64,000 nt of DNA from Bacillus sp. V2I10 (GCF_030817055.1 NZ_JAUSYV010000002.1:325562-389561); one strand, 5' to 3'; positions 9,406 to 19,239 are shown, counted from the stretch's first letter. Program-made: numbers and translations. The notes: generated from the letters alone by a model not told the origin.

Positions 9406-11130
9406 ATGGCATCAATAGAAGATTTTTCAAGAAATGAAACCTCGTGGTCACGGATTACACGTTCGAAATACTTTATTTATGTTTTGATATCGCCCCTCTT
9501 TTTAATTCTACTGGCATATGTTATTTACCCATTTTATCAAACGTTCATGGAGAGCTTTTCAAGTGCAGATGGTTCATTTTCTAACTATAAAAAGTTTTTC
9601 AGTCTTAAAAGCACGGCGAATCTGGAGGCATTGTGGAACAGTGTGTACATATCCGTTTTAAGTGTAATCACGTGTGCAGTCGTCGGTGTCGCGATGGCCT
9701 TCTTACTAGATCGATATGAATTTCCTGGCAGAAAGATTTTATCGGTGCTTGTACTTGTTCCAATGGCATTACCGCCCTTGGTCGGGGTACTTTCGTTTAC
9801 ATTCTTGTATGGAGAAAGTGGAATTTTCCCTCGTGCAGTACAAGAGCTTTTCAATTTAGAAAGTGTTCCTTTTTCTTTAAAAGGAATTACGGGAGTAATT
9901 GTCGTCCATACATTCACAATGTACACTTATTTCTACCTAACGGCTTCAGCCGCAATTAAAGGGCTTGATCCTTCTTTGGAGGAGGCTGCTACAAGCTTGG
10001 GCTCCGGCCGAATTCGTATTTGGTTAAAAGTGATTTTACCGATGCTTACGCCTGCGCTAGTTGCATCATCTTTGCTTGTTTTTATGATAGCAATGGCTAG
10101 TTATACAGCCCCACTCATATTCGGTGTTGAGCGAACAATGACGATGCAGATTTATCTATCTAGGACAAATGGGAACCTTGATATGGCAGCCACCCAGTCT
10201 ACCATTCTATCATTTGTTTCAATTTCCTTTCTTATCTTGATGAGATGGTATCAAAACAAACGTAACTATCAAAACCAAAGTAAAGGAATAAGTGTCCACC
10301 GTACAGAAGTACGCTCTTCCTTTATGAAGTACTTCTCTATGATACTTTCAATTATCGGAGTAATCGTTCTTTTATTGCCAATTCTTGTCTTAGTTCTTAT
10401 CTCGTTTTCAGTAGATGGAACTTGGACGATTCAAGTTTTACCACCTGCTTATACCTTTGAACATTATCTAACACTTTTTACTGATGAACGGACATGGCGA
10501 CCAATATGGAACTCCATTCAAATGAGCTTTGTAGCCACCATAGCAAATATCATTTTCGGTGTAGCTGCAGCTTATGTTATGGTCAGAACTAAATTTAAAG
10601 GAAAAACAGTTTTGGACATTTTGATAATGGTCCCTTGGGCACTACCCGGTACGGTTGTAGCCGTAAACCTCATTGCCGCATTCAGCGAACCAACTGTATT
10701 CAGCTTTAATCAAGTTCTGATCGGGACGTTTTGGATTCTTCCACTTGCCTACTTTGTCAGACATCTGCCACTCATTTTCAGATCGACATCTGCGAGTTTG
10801 ATGCAAATGGATCAGTCGATCGAAGAAGCTGCACGGAGTCTCGGTGCTAGTTGGATAACTTCATTCCGAAGAATTATCCTCCCAATGACCATGACTGGAA
10901 TCCTTGCAGGTACGTTGCTGGCATTTGTACAGGGCATTGGTGAATTTGTTGCTTCCATTTTAATATATAGCACATCGACTATGCCCTTATCTGTAGCAAT
11001 ATTCCAAAAAATGTATGCCTTTCAATTTGGGACGGCATGTGCATACGGCGTTTTGCAAATCCTATTGATTCTTATCGTTCTATTCGTCTCACAAAAATTG
11101 ACTAATGGAAAAGCTGGATCCGCAATGTAA
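9406..11130 (+). CDS. Fused two-domain ABC permease
   Basis: 574 residues with about twelve membrane segments. Each half carries a binding-protein-dependent permease EAA loop: EEAATSLGSGRIRIWLKVILPM in the first half and EEAARSLGASWITSFRRIILPM in the second. One polypeptide therefore forms the whole channel, as in FbpB/SfuB-type importers. AGGAGGTGA directly precedes the ATG. With the lipoprotein and ATPase it completes a three-protein importer. The ligand cannot be read from the sequence. Confidence 0.9.
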   Translation: MASIEDFSRNETSWSRITRSKYFIYVLISPLFLILLAYVIYPFYQTFMESFSSADGSFSNYKKFFSLKSTANLEALWNSVYISVLSVITCAVVGVAMAFLLDRYEFPGRKILSVLVLVPMALPPLVGVLSFTFLYGESGIFPRAVQELFNLESVPFSLKGITGVIVVHTFTMYTYFYLTASAAIKGLDPSLEEAATSLGSGRIRIWLKVILPMLTPALVASSLLVFMIAMASYTAPLIFGVERTMTMQIYLSRTNGNLDMAATQSTILSFVSISFLILMRWYQNKRNYQNQSKGISVHRTEVRSSFMKYFSMILSIIGVIVLLLPILVLVLISFSVDGTWTIQVLPPAYTFEHYLTLFTDERTWRPIWNSIQMSFVATIANIIFGVAAAYVMVRTKFKGKTVLDILIMVPWALPGTVVAVNLIAAFSEPTVFSFNQVLIGTFWILPLAYFVRHLPLIFRSTSASLMQMDQSIEEAARSLGASWITSFRRIILPMTMTGILAGTLLAFVQGIGEFVASILIYSTSTMPLSVAIFQKMYAFQFGTACAYGVLQILLILIVLFVSQKLTNGKAGSAM

Positions 11131-11142
11131 GGGGGAAAGAAA

Positions 11143-11889
11143 ATGAACGCACTTGAGTTACACGGAAGGCAACTTGATGAATTTAAAAAAGCTGCCTTTG
11201 TGGTACTGCCACTTGGAAGCTTTGAATACCACGGTCCCCATTCTCCCTATGGTACGGATATTATCCTTGCGGAAGGTTTTGGGGACTTAATTCAAAAGGA
11301 CCTTGGTGGTATTGTCTATCCAACTGTTCCATATTCCTCCTGTCCAGGAAAAACGGCTAAATATCCAGGAACGATTTCCGTCCGACCTTCTATCATGCTT
11401 GAATACTTGTCGGATATATTACAGGGAATACTCGAACTCGGGACCGAGAGAATTGTCCTTCTGAATGCCCATGATGCCAACATGGGACTTTCACGATCAG
11501 TTGCCGAGTACATCACCATTCATTATCCAAACGCAAAGTTTTTATTGATAAATTGGTGGCAAATGGTTGAAGTTGGAAAAGCCGAGGAACTCGGTTTTAT
11601 TGGAACAACCGGAAGAGGACATGGAGGTCCGTTTGAAATGTCTACTGTAAAAGCTTTCAGGCCTGATCTCGTAAACGTGGAGCGAGAAGATAACGAATTC
11701 AATGAGACAAACAAGTATTCGACCCTCCCATATATAACAGTAGAGGGAACACCTGAGAGTTGGGATGGATACACAGGATTAATTAAACAAACAGCGCAGG
11801 AAAAAGGAGAAGTAATCGTCAGAGCTGCGGCAGATAACATGAATAAGCTAATAAAAAATTGGCTTATCGGAACCGAGAGAGGAGACTGA
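11143..11889 (+). CDS. Creatininase-family amidohydrolase
   Basis: The family comprises metal-dependent amidohydrolases that open creatinine or cleave related amide bonds. Seen: VVLPLGSFEYHGPHSPYGTD with the metal ligands Glu28, His30 and Asp39; LLNAHDANMG with the next ligand His; and GRGHGGPFEMST with a conserved Glu. The length (248) is normal. Ribosome binding site GGGGGAAAG. The stop at 11889 is followed one base later by the ATG of the lyase, so they are co-translated. The substrate is unknown; a cyclic or secondary amide delivered by the importer would fit. Confidence 0.85.
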   Translation: MNALELHGRQLDEFKKAAFVVLPLGSFEYHGPHSPYGTDIILAEGFGDLIQKDLGGIVYPTVPYSSCPGKTAKYPGTISVRPSIMLEYLSDILQGILELGTERIVLLNAHDANMGLSRSVAEYITIHYPNAKFLLINWWQMVEVGKAEELGFIGTTGRGHGGPFEMSTVKAFRPDLVNVEREDNEFNETNKYSTLPYITVEGTPESWDGYTGLIKQTAQEKGEVIVRAAADNMNKLIKNWLIGTERGD

Positions 11890-11890
11890 C

Positions 11891-13414
11891 ATGGATTCAA
11901 AATTCAGAAATCAAATTATTGAATTAGAAGGAGATTCATTTCCATCAAAATCCTATACATCGCTGGTTTTAAAACCAGCGTACAATGAAGCAAAAAAAAA
12001 TTTTTTAAAGTCAATGCTTCAAATTCACACAGCTCATCTAGTAATGCTTCAAGAGCAAGGTCTAGTTACTGAGGAAGAGGCAAAAAAAATTGGTTATGCA
12101 ATTAAAAATGTAGAAGTAGACAAGCTTCAAAAAGGAGAATATGATCCAAAGTTTGAGGATCTTTTCTTCCAAGTGGAGCATGACTTAATCAAACAGGCTG
12201 GGGATATTGCGGGTAATCTTCATATTGGACGCAGCCGTAACGATATGGGAATTGCTATTTACCGAATGACCCTAAGAGAAAAACTCTTGGATCTCCTTGA
12301 TGGTGCATTGCATTTAAGAAAATCCTTAATTGAACTCTCAAAAGAACATATTGAGACTATTATGATTGGTTACACACACACGCAACAGGCTCAGCCGACA
12401 ACGCTTGGACATTATCTTAATGCCTTGACCGATATGCTTACGCGTGACATTGGGCGTCTTCAATCAGCCTACCAAACCGTTAACCGCAGCAGCATGGGGG
12501 CGGCAGCCCTTACTACATCTGGCTTTCCGATTAGCCGTAGTCGAATGCAGGAGCTGCTTGGATTCGAAGATATAATCGATAATGCTTGGGATGCCGTGTC
12601 AGGTGCGGATTACATCATGGAAACAGCCTCTGTTGTACAAATTGCCGCATTAAACCTAGGAAGGTCCACACAGGATTTCTTGTTATGGGGTACTCAGGAA
12701 TTTGCAGCTTTTCAACTTGCAGCCCCTTATGTTCAAATCAGTTCAATCATGCCACAAAAGAGAAATCCAGTTTCCATTGAACATATGAGAGCCCTGCTAT
12801 CGGGTGTCGCTGGTGATGCACAGACTGTTCTCACAATGGTGCACAATACACCTTTTGGCGATATCGTAGACACTGAAGATGATATGCAGCCTTACCTTTG
12901 GAAAGCAATGGATCGTCTAAAAGGAATATATCAGCTGCTTTCGAGTGTTTTGCTGACTATGAATGTAGATAAGGAACTTTTGTTAAATCGAGCTAAAGAA
13001 AGTTTTGCTAATGTTACTGAGCTTGCAGATACGATTGTTCGGGAAGACGGCCTTTCTTTCCGCCAAGCACATCATATTGTCAGCGGTGCCGTCACATCTC
13101 TTACCCAATCTGGGAAAGATTCTCTAAGCAATCTTACTTTATCGCTTGTGAACATGTATGCCCAAAAAGTGATTGGAAAACCGTTAACTCTTACAGAGGA
13201 TACCTTCAAGAACACATTGAACCCAGTTTCTTTTGTGCACGTACGAACTTTGCCCGGAGGACCTGCTCCCAGCAGAATGACAACCACCCTGAAAAAGAAG
13301 AACGACGAGCAGCAAGAATTATTAGATTGGATAAAAAGAAAAAAAGATGCCCTTGAACAGTATGAACAGGAATTAAAATTACACGTTCATCAGTGGGCTA
13401 AAGAAAGTGAATAA
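11891..13414 (+). CDS. Argininosuccinate lyase-like enzyme of the fumarase/aspartase superfamily
   Basis: 507 residues, longer than typical ArgH (about 460). Motifs of the superfamily: HIGRSRNDMGIAIYRM, IGYTHTQQAQPTTLGHYL, and the signature loop SSIMPQKRNPVSIEHMRAL. Members split C-N bonds of succinyl-type adducts, releasing fumarate. No argG or other arginine genes are near, and it sits between an amidohydrolase and a sugar-kinase-like gene, so a catabolic lyase (as for EDDS lyase, also ArgH-like) is more likely than arginine synthesis. Its end overlaps the next gene by 8 bases. Confidence 0.8.
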   Translation: MDSKFRNQIIELEGDSFPSKSYTSLVLKPAYNEAKKNFLKSMLQIHTAHLVMLQEQGLVTEEEAKKIGYAIKNVEVDKLQKGEYDPKFEDLFFQVEHDLIKQAGDIAGNLHIGRSRNDMGIAIYRMTLREKLLDLLDGALHLRKSLIELSKEHIETIMIGYTHTQQAQPTTLGHYLNALTDMLTRDIGRLQSAYQTVNRSSMGAAALTTSGFPISRSRMQELLGFEDIIDNAWDAVSGADYIMETASVVQIAALNLGRSTQDFLLWGTQEFAAFQLAAPYVQISSIMPQKRNPVSIEHMRALLSGVAGDAQTVLTMVHNTPFGDIVDTEDDMQPYLWKAMDRLKGIYQLLSSVLLTMNVDKELLLNRAKESFANVTELADTIVREDGLSFRQAHHIVSGAVTSLTQSGKDSLSNLTLSLVNMYAQKVIGKPLTLTEDTFKNTLNPVSFVHVRTLPGGPAPSRMTTTLKKKNDEQQELLDWIKRKKDALEQYEQELKLHVHQWAKESE

Positions 13415-14369
13415 TTCAACGTTCCCTCTTTTAGCTGTTGATGGAGGGGGAACGAAAACACTTGCTGTCGTTACTGATTCCACCGGGAAAGTAATGGGAA
13501 TTGGCCGGTCGAATGCTTCAAACTATCAGGTAGCAGGTATTGAAGAAGCTAAAAATGCTCTAATAGTGGCTATCGAAGAAGTGTTAATAAAGATTTGCAA
13601 GAAAGATCAAATTACATTTCAAACAGGTGTTTTCGCCTTGGCAGGAATCGATACTTCTGAAGATAGAGATATTGTCCATCGTATTATTATCAATGCTTGT
13701 ATACAATGTGGGATCAATATTGAGAAAATCATTATTGAGAATGATGCCCTTTCTACTTTAATTGGGGCCACGTCAAACCGTCCTGGGGCCCTGGTTATAT
13801 CAGGCACGGGGTCCATTGCATTTGCACATAATGGAAAGGGCGAATACGTACGTGCAGGTGGCTGGGGGCACAAAGTTGGTGATGAAGGAAGTGGCTATTG
13901 GATTGGCAAAGAAGCTATTCGCTCAATCTTAATGATGAGTGATGGACGAGGACCGAATACGATATTAAGGGATAAAGTGTTAAAAGCACTCAGCCTGCCA
14001 ACAGTTGAAGCTCTCTATAATTGGATATATGGAGCAAACGATTCAGTCGACACAATAAGTGAAATCGCTCAAATCGTAGAAGTATCTAGAAGAGAGGGTG
14101 ATTCAGTTTCCCACACTATTCTCGATGCAGCATCGGATGAACTCTTTTTATTGCTATTTGCTGTGATGGAAAAAACATTAAACACGCATGAGAACAATAC
14201 AATCATCCTTCAAGGTGGGATTCTTAAGCACAATCAATATATCCAAAAACGATTATCCGATAAAGTCAAAAATCAATTTCCTAATAGTCGGTTAATAACA
14301 GCCAATTTAGAGCCTTACGAATACATTGTTCAAAGAGGTATATTGAACAATGAGCAAATAAACGACTAA
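13407..14369 (+). CDS. BadF/BadG/BcrA-type ATPase, N-acetylglucosamine kinase-like
   Basis: ASKHA-fold protein of 320 residues. The phosphate-1 motif LLAVDGGGTKTLAVV is at residues 8-22, with IENDALSTLIGAT (phosphate 2-like), VISGTGSIAFAHN and GWGHKVGDEGSGYWIG, as in bacterial and eukaryotic GlcNAc kinases. A sugar or amino-sugar phosphorylation role is likely. The GTG start overlaps the lyase stop with only a weak ribosome binding site, indicating coupling. It is the last gene of the operon, followed by a terminator. Confidence 0.8.
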   Translation: MNNSTFPLLAVDGGGTKTLAVVTDSTGKVMGIGRSNASNYQVAGIEEAKNALIVAIEEVLIKICKKDQITFQTGVFALAGIDTSEDRDIVHRIIINACIQCGINIEKIIIENDALSTLIGATSNRPGALVISGTGSIAFAHNGKGEYVRAGGWGHKVGDEGSGYWIGKEAIRSILMMSDGRGPNTILRDKVLKALSLPTVEALYNWIYGANDSVDTISEIAQIVEVSRREGDSVSHTILDAASDELFLLLFAVMEKTLNTHENNTIILQGGILKHNQYIQKRLSDKVKNQFPNSRLITANLEPYEYIVQRGILNNEQIND

Positions 14370-14416
14370 AAAAGAACCTGCTTTGAGATGAATACTCAAC
14401 AGAAGCAGGTTCTTTT
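14370..14416. terminator. Bidirectional terminator between convergent genes
   Basis: A 14-bp perfect stem (AAAAGAACCTGCTT with AAGCAGGTTCTTTT) ends in T runs on both strands. It separates the rightward ABC operon from the leftward second ROK gene. Confidence 0.9.
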
Positions 14417-14474
14417 CATTCTGATGTGTAGAATGTAAGACTATAGCAATCCATAATCGACCATAGAAAACAGA

Positions 14475-15665
14475 TTATGAATACTGAATAATACTTTCAT
14501 ACTCTCTAAGGAAAAGGGATACAGCACCGAGTACTCCAGACCTATCACCTAAAAATGAGCACTTCAATTCTACTGTACTTGGTAGGTACTGCTTCATAAT
14601 TTCTTGTAATTTCGGAAGTATGAGCTCAGATGATTTTAGTACGCCGCCTCCCATAATTATTACCTCAGGGTTCAGCAGACTTGCAGCGTTAATGATGCCA
14701 TATGCTAAATGTTCATTAGCTTCATCTATAACAGAGAGAGCAACTATATCACCACATTTAGCTGCTTTAAACGCGTCTTCTCCGGTTAAGCCAGAAGTAT
14801 GAGCCAGCTCATGCATAGGATGATCAGAGATTTCCTTTATTCTATCCGTAAATTTGTTGCCAATGGATTTCCCCCCAGCAACACTCTCTAGATATCCATA
14901 ATGGGTAAAAACAGGTTTAAATTCATTTTTCATATCATTTTTATCTGTGACCATGTATCCGATTTCCCCAGCAGCACATGAAGAGCCTCGATAAAGCTGA
15001 TTGTTGATAATAATCCCACTACCAATACCGGTACCGACTGAAATGTAAAGAACGTTCCTTTTGTTCTTGGCATTACCAAGCCACTGTTCTCCCAAACATG
15101 CAACATTGACATCGTTATCGACAAACACAGGAAAAGAAAAATATTGCTTTATCTCTTCAATAAAAGGGTACTGAACCCAATTTAAGCTGGGTGCTTCTAT
15201 TACTAACCCACTAGAAGTGTTTGTAATTCCCGGTACACCAACGCCCATCCCCAACACTTGAGTAACTTCGATATTCTGCTTTTTAATCATGCCATCTACT
15301 TTTTTTGATAACTGTTCAAGTAATCCTGAAGGTAGATACTTTTGGGTAGCAAAGCTACAAGACGCAACAATGTTACCTCCTAAATCACATAAGACCGTTC
15401 TGACATTGGTACCACCTATATCTGTCCCAATAATATAGGCTGCCTTTTCATTAAAATATAGTTGAATTGGTCTCCTGCCACCTTGTGAAGAGGACTCGCC
15501 TATACCTTTTTCTATAACCCAATTTTCATTTATTAGCTCGTCTACCAATAGCGAAACAGTAGGTTTGCTTATTTTCGTTTTCACAGCTATTTCCGCTCTC
15601 GAAATAGGAGATTGATCTTTAATGCATTGGAGAATACATTTTTTATTAAATGATTTCATATGCAT
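14475..15665 (-). CDS. Second ROK-family transcriptional repressor
   Basis: Helix-turn-helix at the N-terminus (SRAEIAVKTKISKPTVSLLV) followed by the ROK domain: IGTDIGGTNVRTVL (phosphate-binding), VFVDNDVNVACLGE, and SVGTGIGSGIIINNQLYRG plus SSCAAGEIGYM. The zinc Cys cluster is not evident. AAAGGGA on the minus strand favours the ATG at 15665; ATG at 15686 is possible. It diverges from the secreted deacetylase gene, and a palindrome lies between them, so it probably represses that gene. It differs clearly from the ROK at 5900, suggesting two related effectors. Confidence 0.85.
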   Translation of the reverse strand: MHMKSFNKKCILQCIKDQSPISRAEIAVKTKISKPTVSLLVDELINENWVIEKGIGESSSQGGRRPIQLYFNEKAAYIIGTDIGGTNVRTVLCDLGGNIVASCSFATQKYLPSGLLEQLSKKVDGMIKKQNIEVTQVLGMGVGVPGITNTSSGLVIEAPSLNWVQYPFIEEIKQYFSFPVFVDNDVNVACLGEQWLGNAKNKRNVLYISVGTGIGSGIIINNQLYRGSSCAAGEIGYMVTDKNDMKNEFKPVFTHYGYLESVAGGKSIGNKFTDRIKEISDHPMHELAHTSGLTGEDAFKAAKCGDIVALSVIDEANEHLAYGIINAASLLNPEVIIMGGGVLKSSELILPKLQEIMKQYLPSTVELKCSFLGDRSGVLGAVSLFLREYESIIQYS

Positions 15666-15901
15666 AGGGATCCCTTTAAAACTCATAACATCACGGCCTC
15701 AATATATAGGTTGATAGTACATAATTAACTAAAATATAACCCAATTTCACAATGTTTACAAAGATTATCACCACTAAAACTGTTGGAATAATACAACAGC
15801 ATATATAGTATTGAATTTCCAATTTATGTTTTTTCGGAAAATAGAGAGTATTTACATTTTTAGCTCTTTATGGTATTCATTAGATAAGGCACCTTAAGTT
15901 A

Positions 15902-15920
15902 GTTAGTCAGGTTTACTAAC
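15902..15920 (+). promoter_or_regulatory. Palindromic operator upstream of the deacetylase gene
   Basis: GTTAGT (15902-15907) and ACTAAC (15915-15920) flank a 7-bp centre, extended imperfectly by TTAG/CTAA. A half site (AGTTAATT read on the minus strand, near 15728) lies close to the ROK gene start. The centre length matches the operator at 5858. Confidence 0.55.
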
Positions 15921-15993
15921 CTACTAAATATTCAGGCGGAAAGGAGTGTCTTATTACACTGGTAAAACAAAATAATGAAAGGGGTTACGGTCA

Positions 15994-18507
15994 TTGAAAA
16001 AGTTTATAGTAGCATTACTCTCCATTATCCTTGTTATTTCTACACTGCAAATCGGAGGCAATGCAAGTGCATCGCAGGAAGAACCAGATGTAGAGCTGTG
16101 GAATACGCTCAAACCACTTGAAACAACGGTCACCTTTTTAAATACAGGGGCCCATCCAGATGATGAAAGAAGTGACTTTTTAGCTTACTTATCAAGAGGG
16201 CTTGGTGTTACGACCTCTAGTCTTATAGCTAACCGTGGCGAAGGCGGACAGAATGAAATCGGAAATGAGTTAGACAACGCGCTTGGGATTATTCGTTCTA
16301 GAGAAATGATTGAGGCGTCCAAAATTACGGGTGTTAAAGCATATCATCTTAGTGATACGACTTCTGATCCTATATACGATTTCGGTTTCTCAAAAACACC
16401 TGAAGAAACCTTAGCAAAATGGGGAGAGGACCTTACCTACGAACGCTTAATTCGTTTTATTCGTACGTATCAGCCAGATATTCTTATGCCATCTTTTAGA
16501 AATGACCACACTCAGCACGGTCACCATAGAGCGATGGAAATTCTAAGTGAACGGGCCTTTGAAGATGCCGCAAACCCAAAAGTATATCCACAACAGTTAA
16601 AAGAAGGACTGTCTGTATGGCAAGTGAAAAAGTTGTTTTTGCCAGCAGAATCTCCACAAACAGCTACTACCTCTATTGAGATCGGAATGTACGATCCCAT
16701 CTACAACATGACTTATCCTCAGCTAGGAGAAGAATCTCGGTACATGCATAAGAGTCAAGGCATGGGTAATGACATTCCTGCAGCTCCTAGACAAACCCAT
16801 CTAGAATTGCTTAAGACTTCAGTAGATACGAAAGATATCAATGAATTGTTCGCAGGGGTCCCATATGACCTGGCAGAATGGGCTCTGACCCTTCCTAAAA
16901 AAGAGAAATCAACGGGTGTCCATTTAACTCAGCTTCAAAAAAATTTAAACTCCATCGTATCAGCTTACCCTAATAGAGACAAGGTTTTCACAAAAACACA
17001 AATTGCACTAAATGATGTGCGTAAGCTGATAAAGAAAACAGAGAAAACCAAGCTTGATGAAAAACTAAAGAAAGATCTTCTTCATAAGCTTTCCATTAAA
17101 GAAAGTCAACTAGAAACGGTAAGTTTTGTTTCTTCTAACCTTGAAGTATCTGCTGAAGCAGAATCAAATGTCTTAACAAAAGGTCAAAAAACATCTGTGA
17201 CAATAACACTTAAGAATGGGGGAGAACAAACCCTTAAAGACATCGATCTTTCTTTAGCCGTTCCTATAGGATGGAAAGCATGGGCGAAAAATAATGGGAA
17301 TGATCTTTCTCCTGGAAAGACAGTGAAAATCATCTACAAAGTTGAGGTGCCTAAAAACGCGAAGGATTATCATGCTTATGACGAACCTGCAATACGCGTC
17401 AATGTTGATTTTAAGAATCGTGGAACCAAGACTGGACATACAGAAGAATTAGACGAGACAGTAGCTGTTCTCCCAGATCTCTCTCTCACAATGTCTCCTA
17501 AAGATACTGTTGTGAATACAGCAGACATACCAGAGGAAATGCCAATTAAAGTGAAGGTTAAAAACTATTACAGCGGAGAAATCCAATCGTCAATTTCATT
17601 AAACATTCCTGATGGCTGGGAAGCAACACCGAATAAAGCAACAGTCAACTTCAGTAAACAGTTTGAAGAAAAAGAAGTAGCATTCAAGCTAATTCCTCCT
17701 AAGGACATTACTGAGGATGAATTTGATATTGGGGCTAAAGCGGTAGCGAACGGAAAAACCTACAATTCTACCATTCAGGAAATAAGCTATGATCACATAG
17801 GAACTTTCTATTATCAGTATCCTGCACAAATAGATGGAGTTGCCTTCGAACTCCTGCAGCAGCCTAACTTAAAAATAGGCTACATTGATAGTGGGTTTGA
17901 CACCGTTGCAGATTCTTTGACAAATACAGGGTTAGACATTACAAAACTGACTGAATCAGACCTTGCAACTGGAGATTTGAGTCAATACGATACGATTGTT
18001 ACAGGAATTCGAGCTTACCTTTCAAGAGAAGACCTAAAATCCAATAACGCACGCCTGATGAAATATGTAGAAGAGGGCGGTCACCTTGTCGTCCAATACC
18101 ATAAGCCAAGTGATGGCTGGGATGCACTGACGACTGCCCCGTATCCATTGACTATTGGAAATCCTTCTATTCGCTGGAGGGTCACAGATGAGAACGCTAC
18201 TGTAAATGTACTTCAACCAGAATCACCACTTTTCAATTATCCTAACAAAATTACAGAGAAGGATTGGGAAGGATGGGTTCAAGAGCGAGGACTTTATTAT
18301 CCAATGAAATGGGACGATCGATTCGAGACATTCGTTAGCATGGCTGACCCTAATGAGGAACCATTCGATGGCGGAATTCTTATGGCAAATCACGGTGAAG
18401 GAACCTATCTCTATACCAACTTAGTATTCTACCGTCAAATCCAGGGCCAGGTGCCTGGAGGGTATAGAATTTTCACAAACCTTATCAGTTACGGAGAAAA
18501 TAAGTAA
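15994..18507 (+). CDS. Secreted PIG-L/LmbE-family deacetylase with NEW3-like and amidotransferase-like domains
   Basis: 837 residues, TTG start with GAAAGGGG upstream. Signal peptide at residues 1-27, probably cut after NASA. Residues about 45-280 are a zinc N-deacetylase domain: NTGAHPDDERSDFL with the AHPDDE metal motif and HTQHGHHRAMEIL with the third ligand. Two beta-rich segments (about 385-490 and 500-600) resemble NPCBM-associated NEW3 domains. Residues about 615-837 resemble a class I glutamine amidotransferase/ThuA-like fold (LKIGYIDSGFDTVADSL, GGHLVVQYH). It probably removes acyl groups from an amino-sugar conjugate outside the cell, upstream of the importer. It is flanked on the right by IS debris. 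Confidence 0.85.
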   Translation: MKKFIVALLSIILVISTLQIGGNASASQEEPDVELWNTLKPLETTVTFLNTGAHPDDERSDFLAYLSRGLGVTTSSLIANRGEGGQNEIGNELDNALGIIRSREMIEASKITGVKAYHLSDTTSDPIYDFGFSKTPEETLAKWGEDLTYERLIRFIRTYQPDILMPSFRNDHTQHGHHRAMEILSERAFEDAANPKVYPQQLKEGLSVWQVKKLFLPAESPQTATTSIEIGMYDPIYNMTYPQLGEESRYMHKSQGMGNDIPAAPRQTHLELLKTSVDTKDINELFAGVPYDLAEWALTLPKKEKSTGVHLTQLQKNLNSIVSAYPNRDKVFTKTQIALNDVRKLIKKTEKTKLDEKLKKDLLHKLSIKESQLETVSFVSSNLEVSAEAESNVLTKGQKTSVTITLKNGGEQTLKDIDLSLAVPIGWKAWAKNNGNDLSPGKTVKIIYKVEVPKNAKDYHAYDEPAIRVNVDFKNRGTKTGHTEELDETVAVLPDLSLTMSPKDTVVNTADIPEEMPIKVKVKNYYSGEIQSSISLNIPDGWEATPNKATVNFSKQFEEKEVAFKLIPPKDITEDEFDIGAKAVANGKTYNSTIQEISYDHIGTFYYQYPAQIDGVAFELLQQPNLKIGYIDSGFDTVADSLTNTGLDITKLTESDLATGDLSQYDTIVTGIRAYLSREDLKSNNARLMKYVEEGGHLVVQYHKPSDGWDALTTAPYPLTIGNPSIRWRVTDENATVNVLQPESPLFNYPNKITEKDWEGWVQERGLYYPMKWDDRFETFVSMADPNEEPFDGGILMANHGEGTYLYTNLVFYRQIQGQVPGGYRIFTNLISYGENK

Positions 18508-18611
18508 TTTTCAAGGCTTGTACCATACTATTTGGAATGAATAAAGATAGTATACTTCCTTTAAAAACCTCTCTCCTTTGAAGTGAACCCAAAAAGTTAG
18601 ACACTTTATTA

Positions 18612-18850
18612 TTAGGCAACGGGTAGGGCATGAGTTCGGTATTCTACCGGACTCATGCCTTTTAATTTTGCTTTAATCCGCTCATGATTGTAATAGTGGA
18701 TATATGCTTTAAGCTCATGCTTAAAATGTTCAATATCCTTAAATTCTTAAAGATATACCAGTTCTGATTTTAAAAGCCCGAAAAAGTTTTCAATGACCGC
18801 ATTATCCAAGCAATTCCCCTTTCGGGACATACTTTGAATAACACCGTGTT
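18612..18850 (-). pseudogene. IS3-family transposase OrfB, C-terminal remnant
   Basis: The minus-strand frame gives SMSRKGNCLDNAVIENFFG, containing the last catalytic Glu of the DDE triad, then SELVYL, a nonsense codon, and FKHELKAYIHYYNHERIKAK with the usual rve ending THALPVA. The N-terminal half and the two Asp residues are gone. Confidence 0.85.
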
Positions 18851-19239
18851 GCTTCAGGTGCTGCTTTCTTTGCTTCTTTCTTCTTCATGGATGGACGCCC
18901 CTTTTTCTTTGTTTGCAGGGCGTCAACACCTCCACTTTCGTAAAGAGATATCCATCTATGAATGGTACTTGGATCCTTAATGTTGAAAACAGCAGCTGTC
19001 TCTCTTGTTGACGTCCTATGTTCGTGCATATAGTTAAGTACGTCCAGTTTATCGCTTGCAGAATAGATTGTATATACCTTTTCAAATGCTTCTTCCCCGT
19101 AATATTCAAATCGTTTAAGCCAAGTACGTAAATCCCCTGTATCTGCACCAATAGAATTAGCGATTCCCTTAAAAGAATCTTCACCTGCTAGATATCTTTT
19201 AACGGCCATTATTTTTTCTTCTTTTGAAAATTTAGCCAT
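18802..19239 (-). pseudogene. IS3-family OrfA, fused at its end to an out-of-frame orfB remnant
   Basis: The ATG at 19239 starts MAKFSKEEKIMAVKRYLAGE. Two helix-turn-helix regions (GIANSIGADTGDLRTWLKRF and TRETAAVFNIKDPSTIHRWI) are typical of IS150-type OrfA. After the basic KKKEAKKAAPEA stretch the frame runs through the deletion junction into about 15 unrelated codons. OrfA may still be made, but without OrfB the element cannot transpose itself. Confidence 0.8.

Noticed and set aside
11891..13414. Calling the lyase argH (arginine biosynthesis)
   Set aside because: No other arginine genes are near, it is about 45 residues longer than typical ArgH, and it is translationally linked to catabolic-type genes.
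14620..15124. Frames inside the second ROK gene on both strands
   Set aside because: They are shadows of a well-supported ROK coding sequence.
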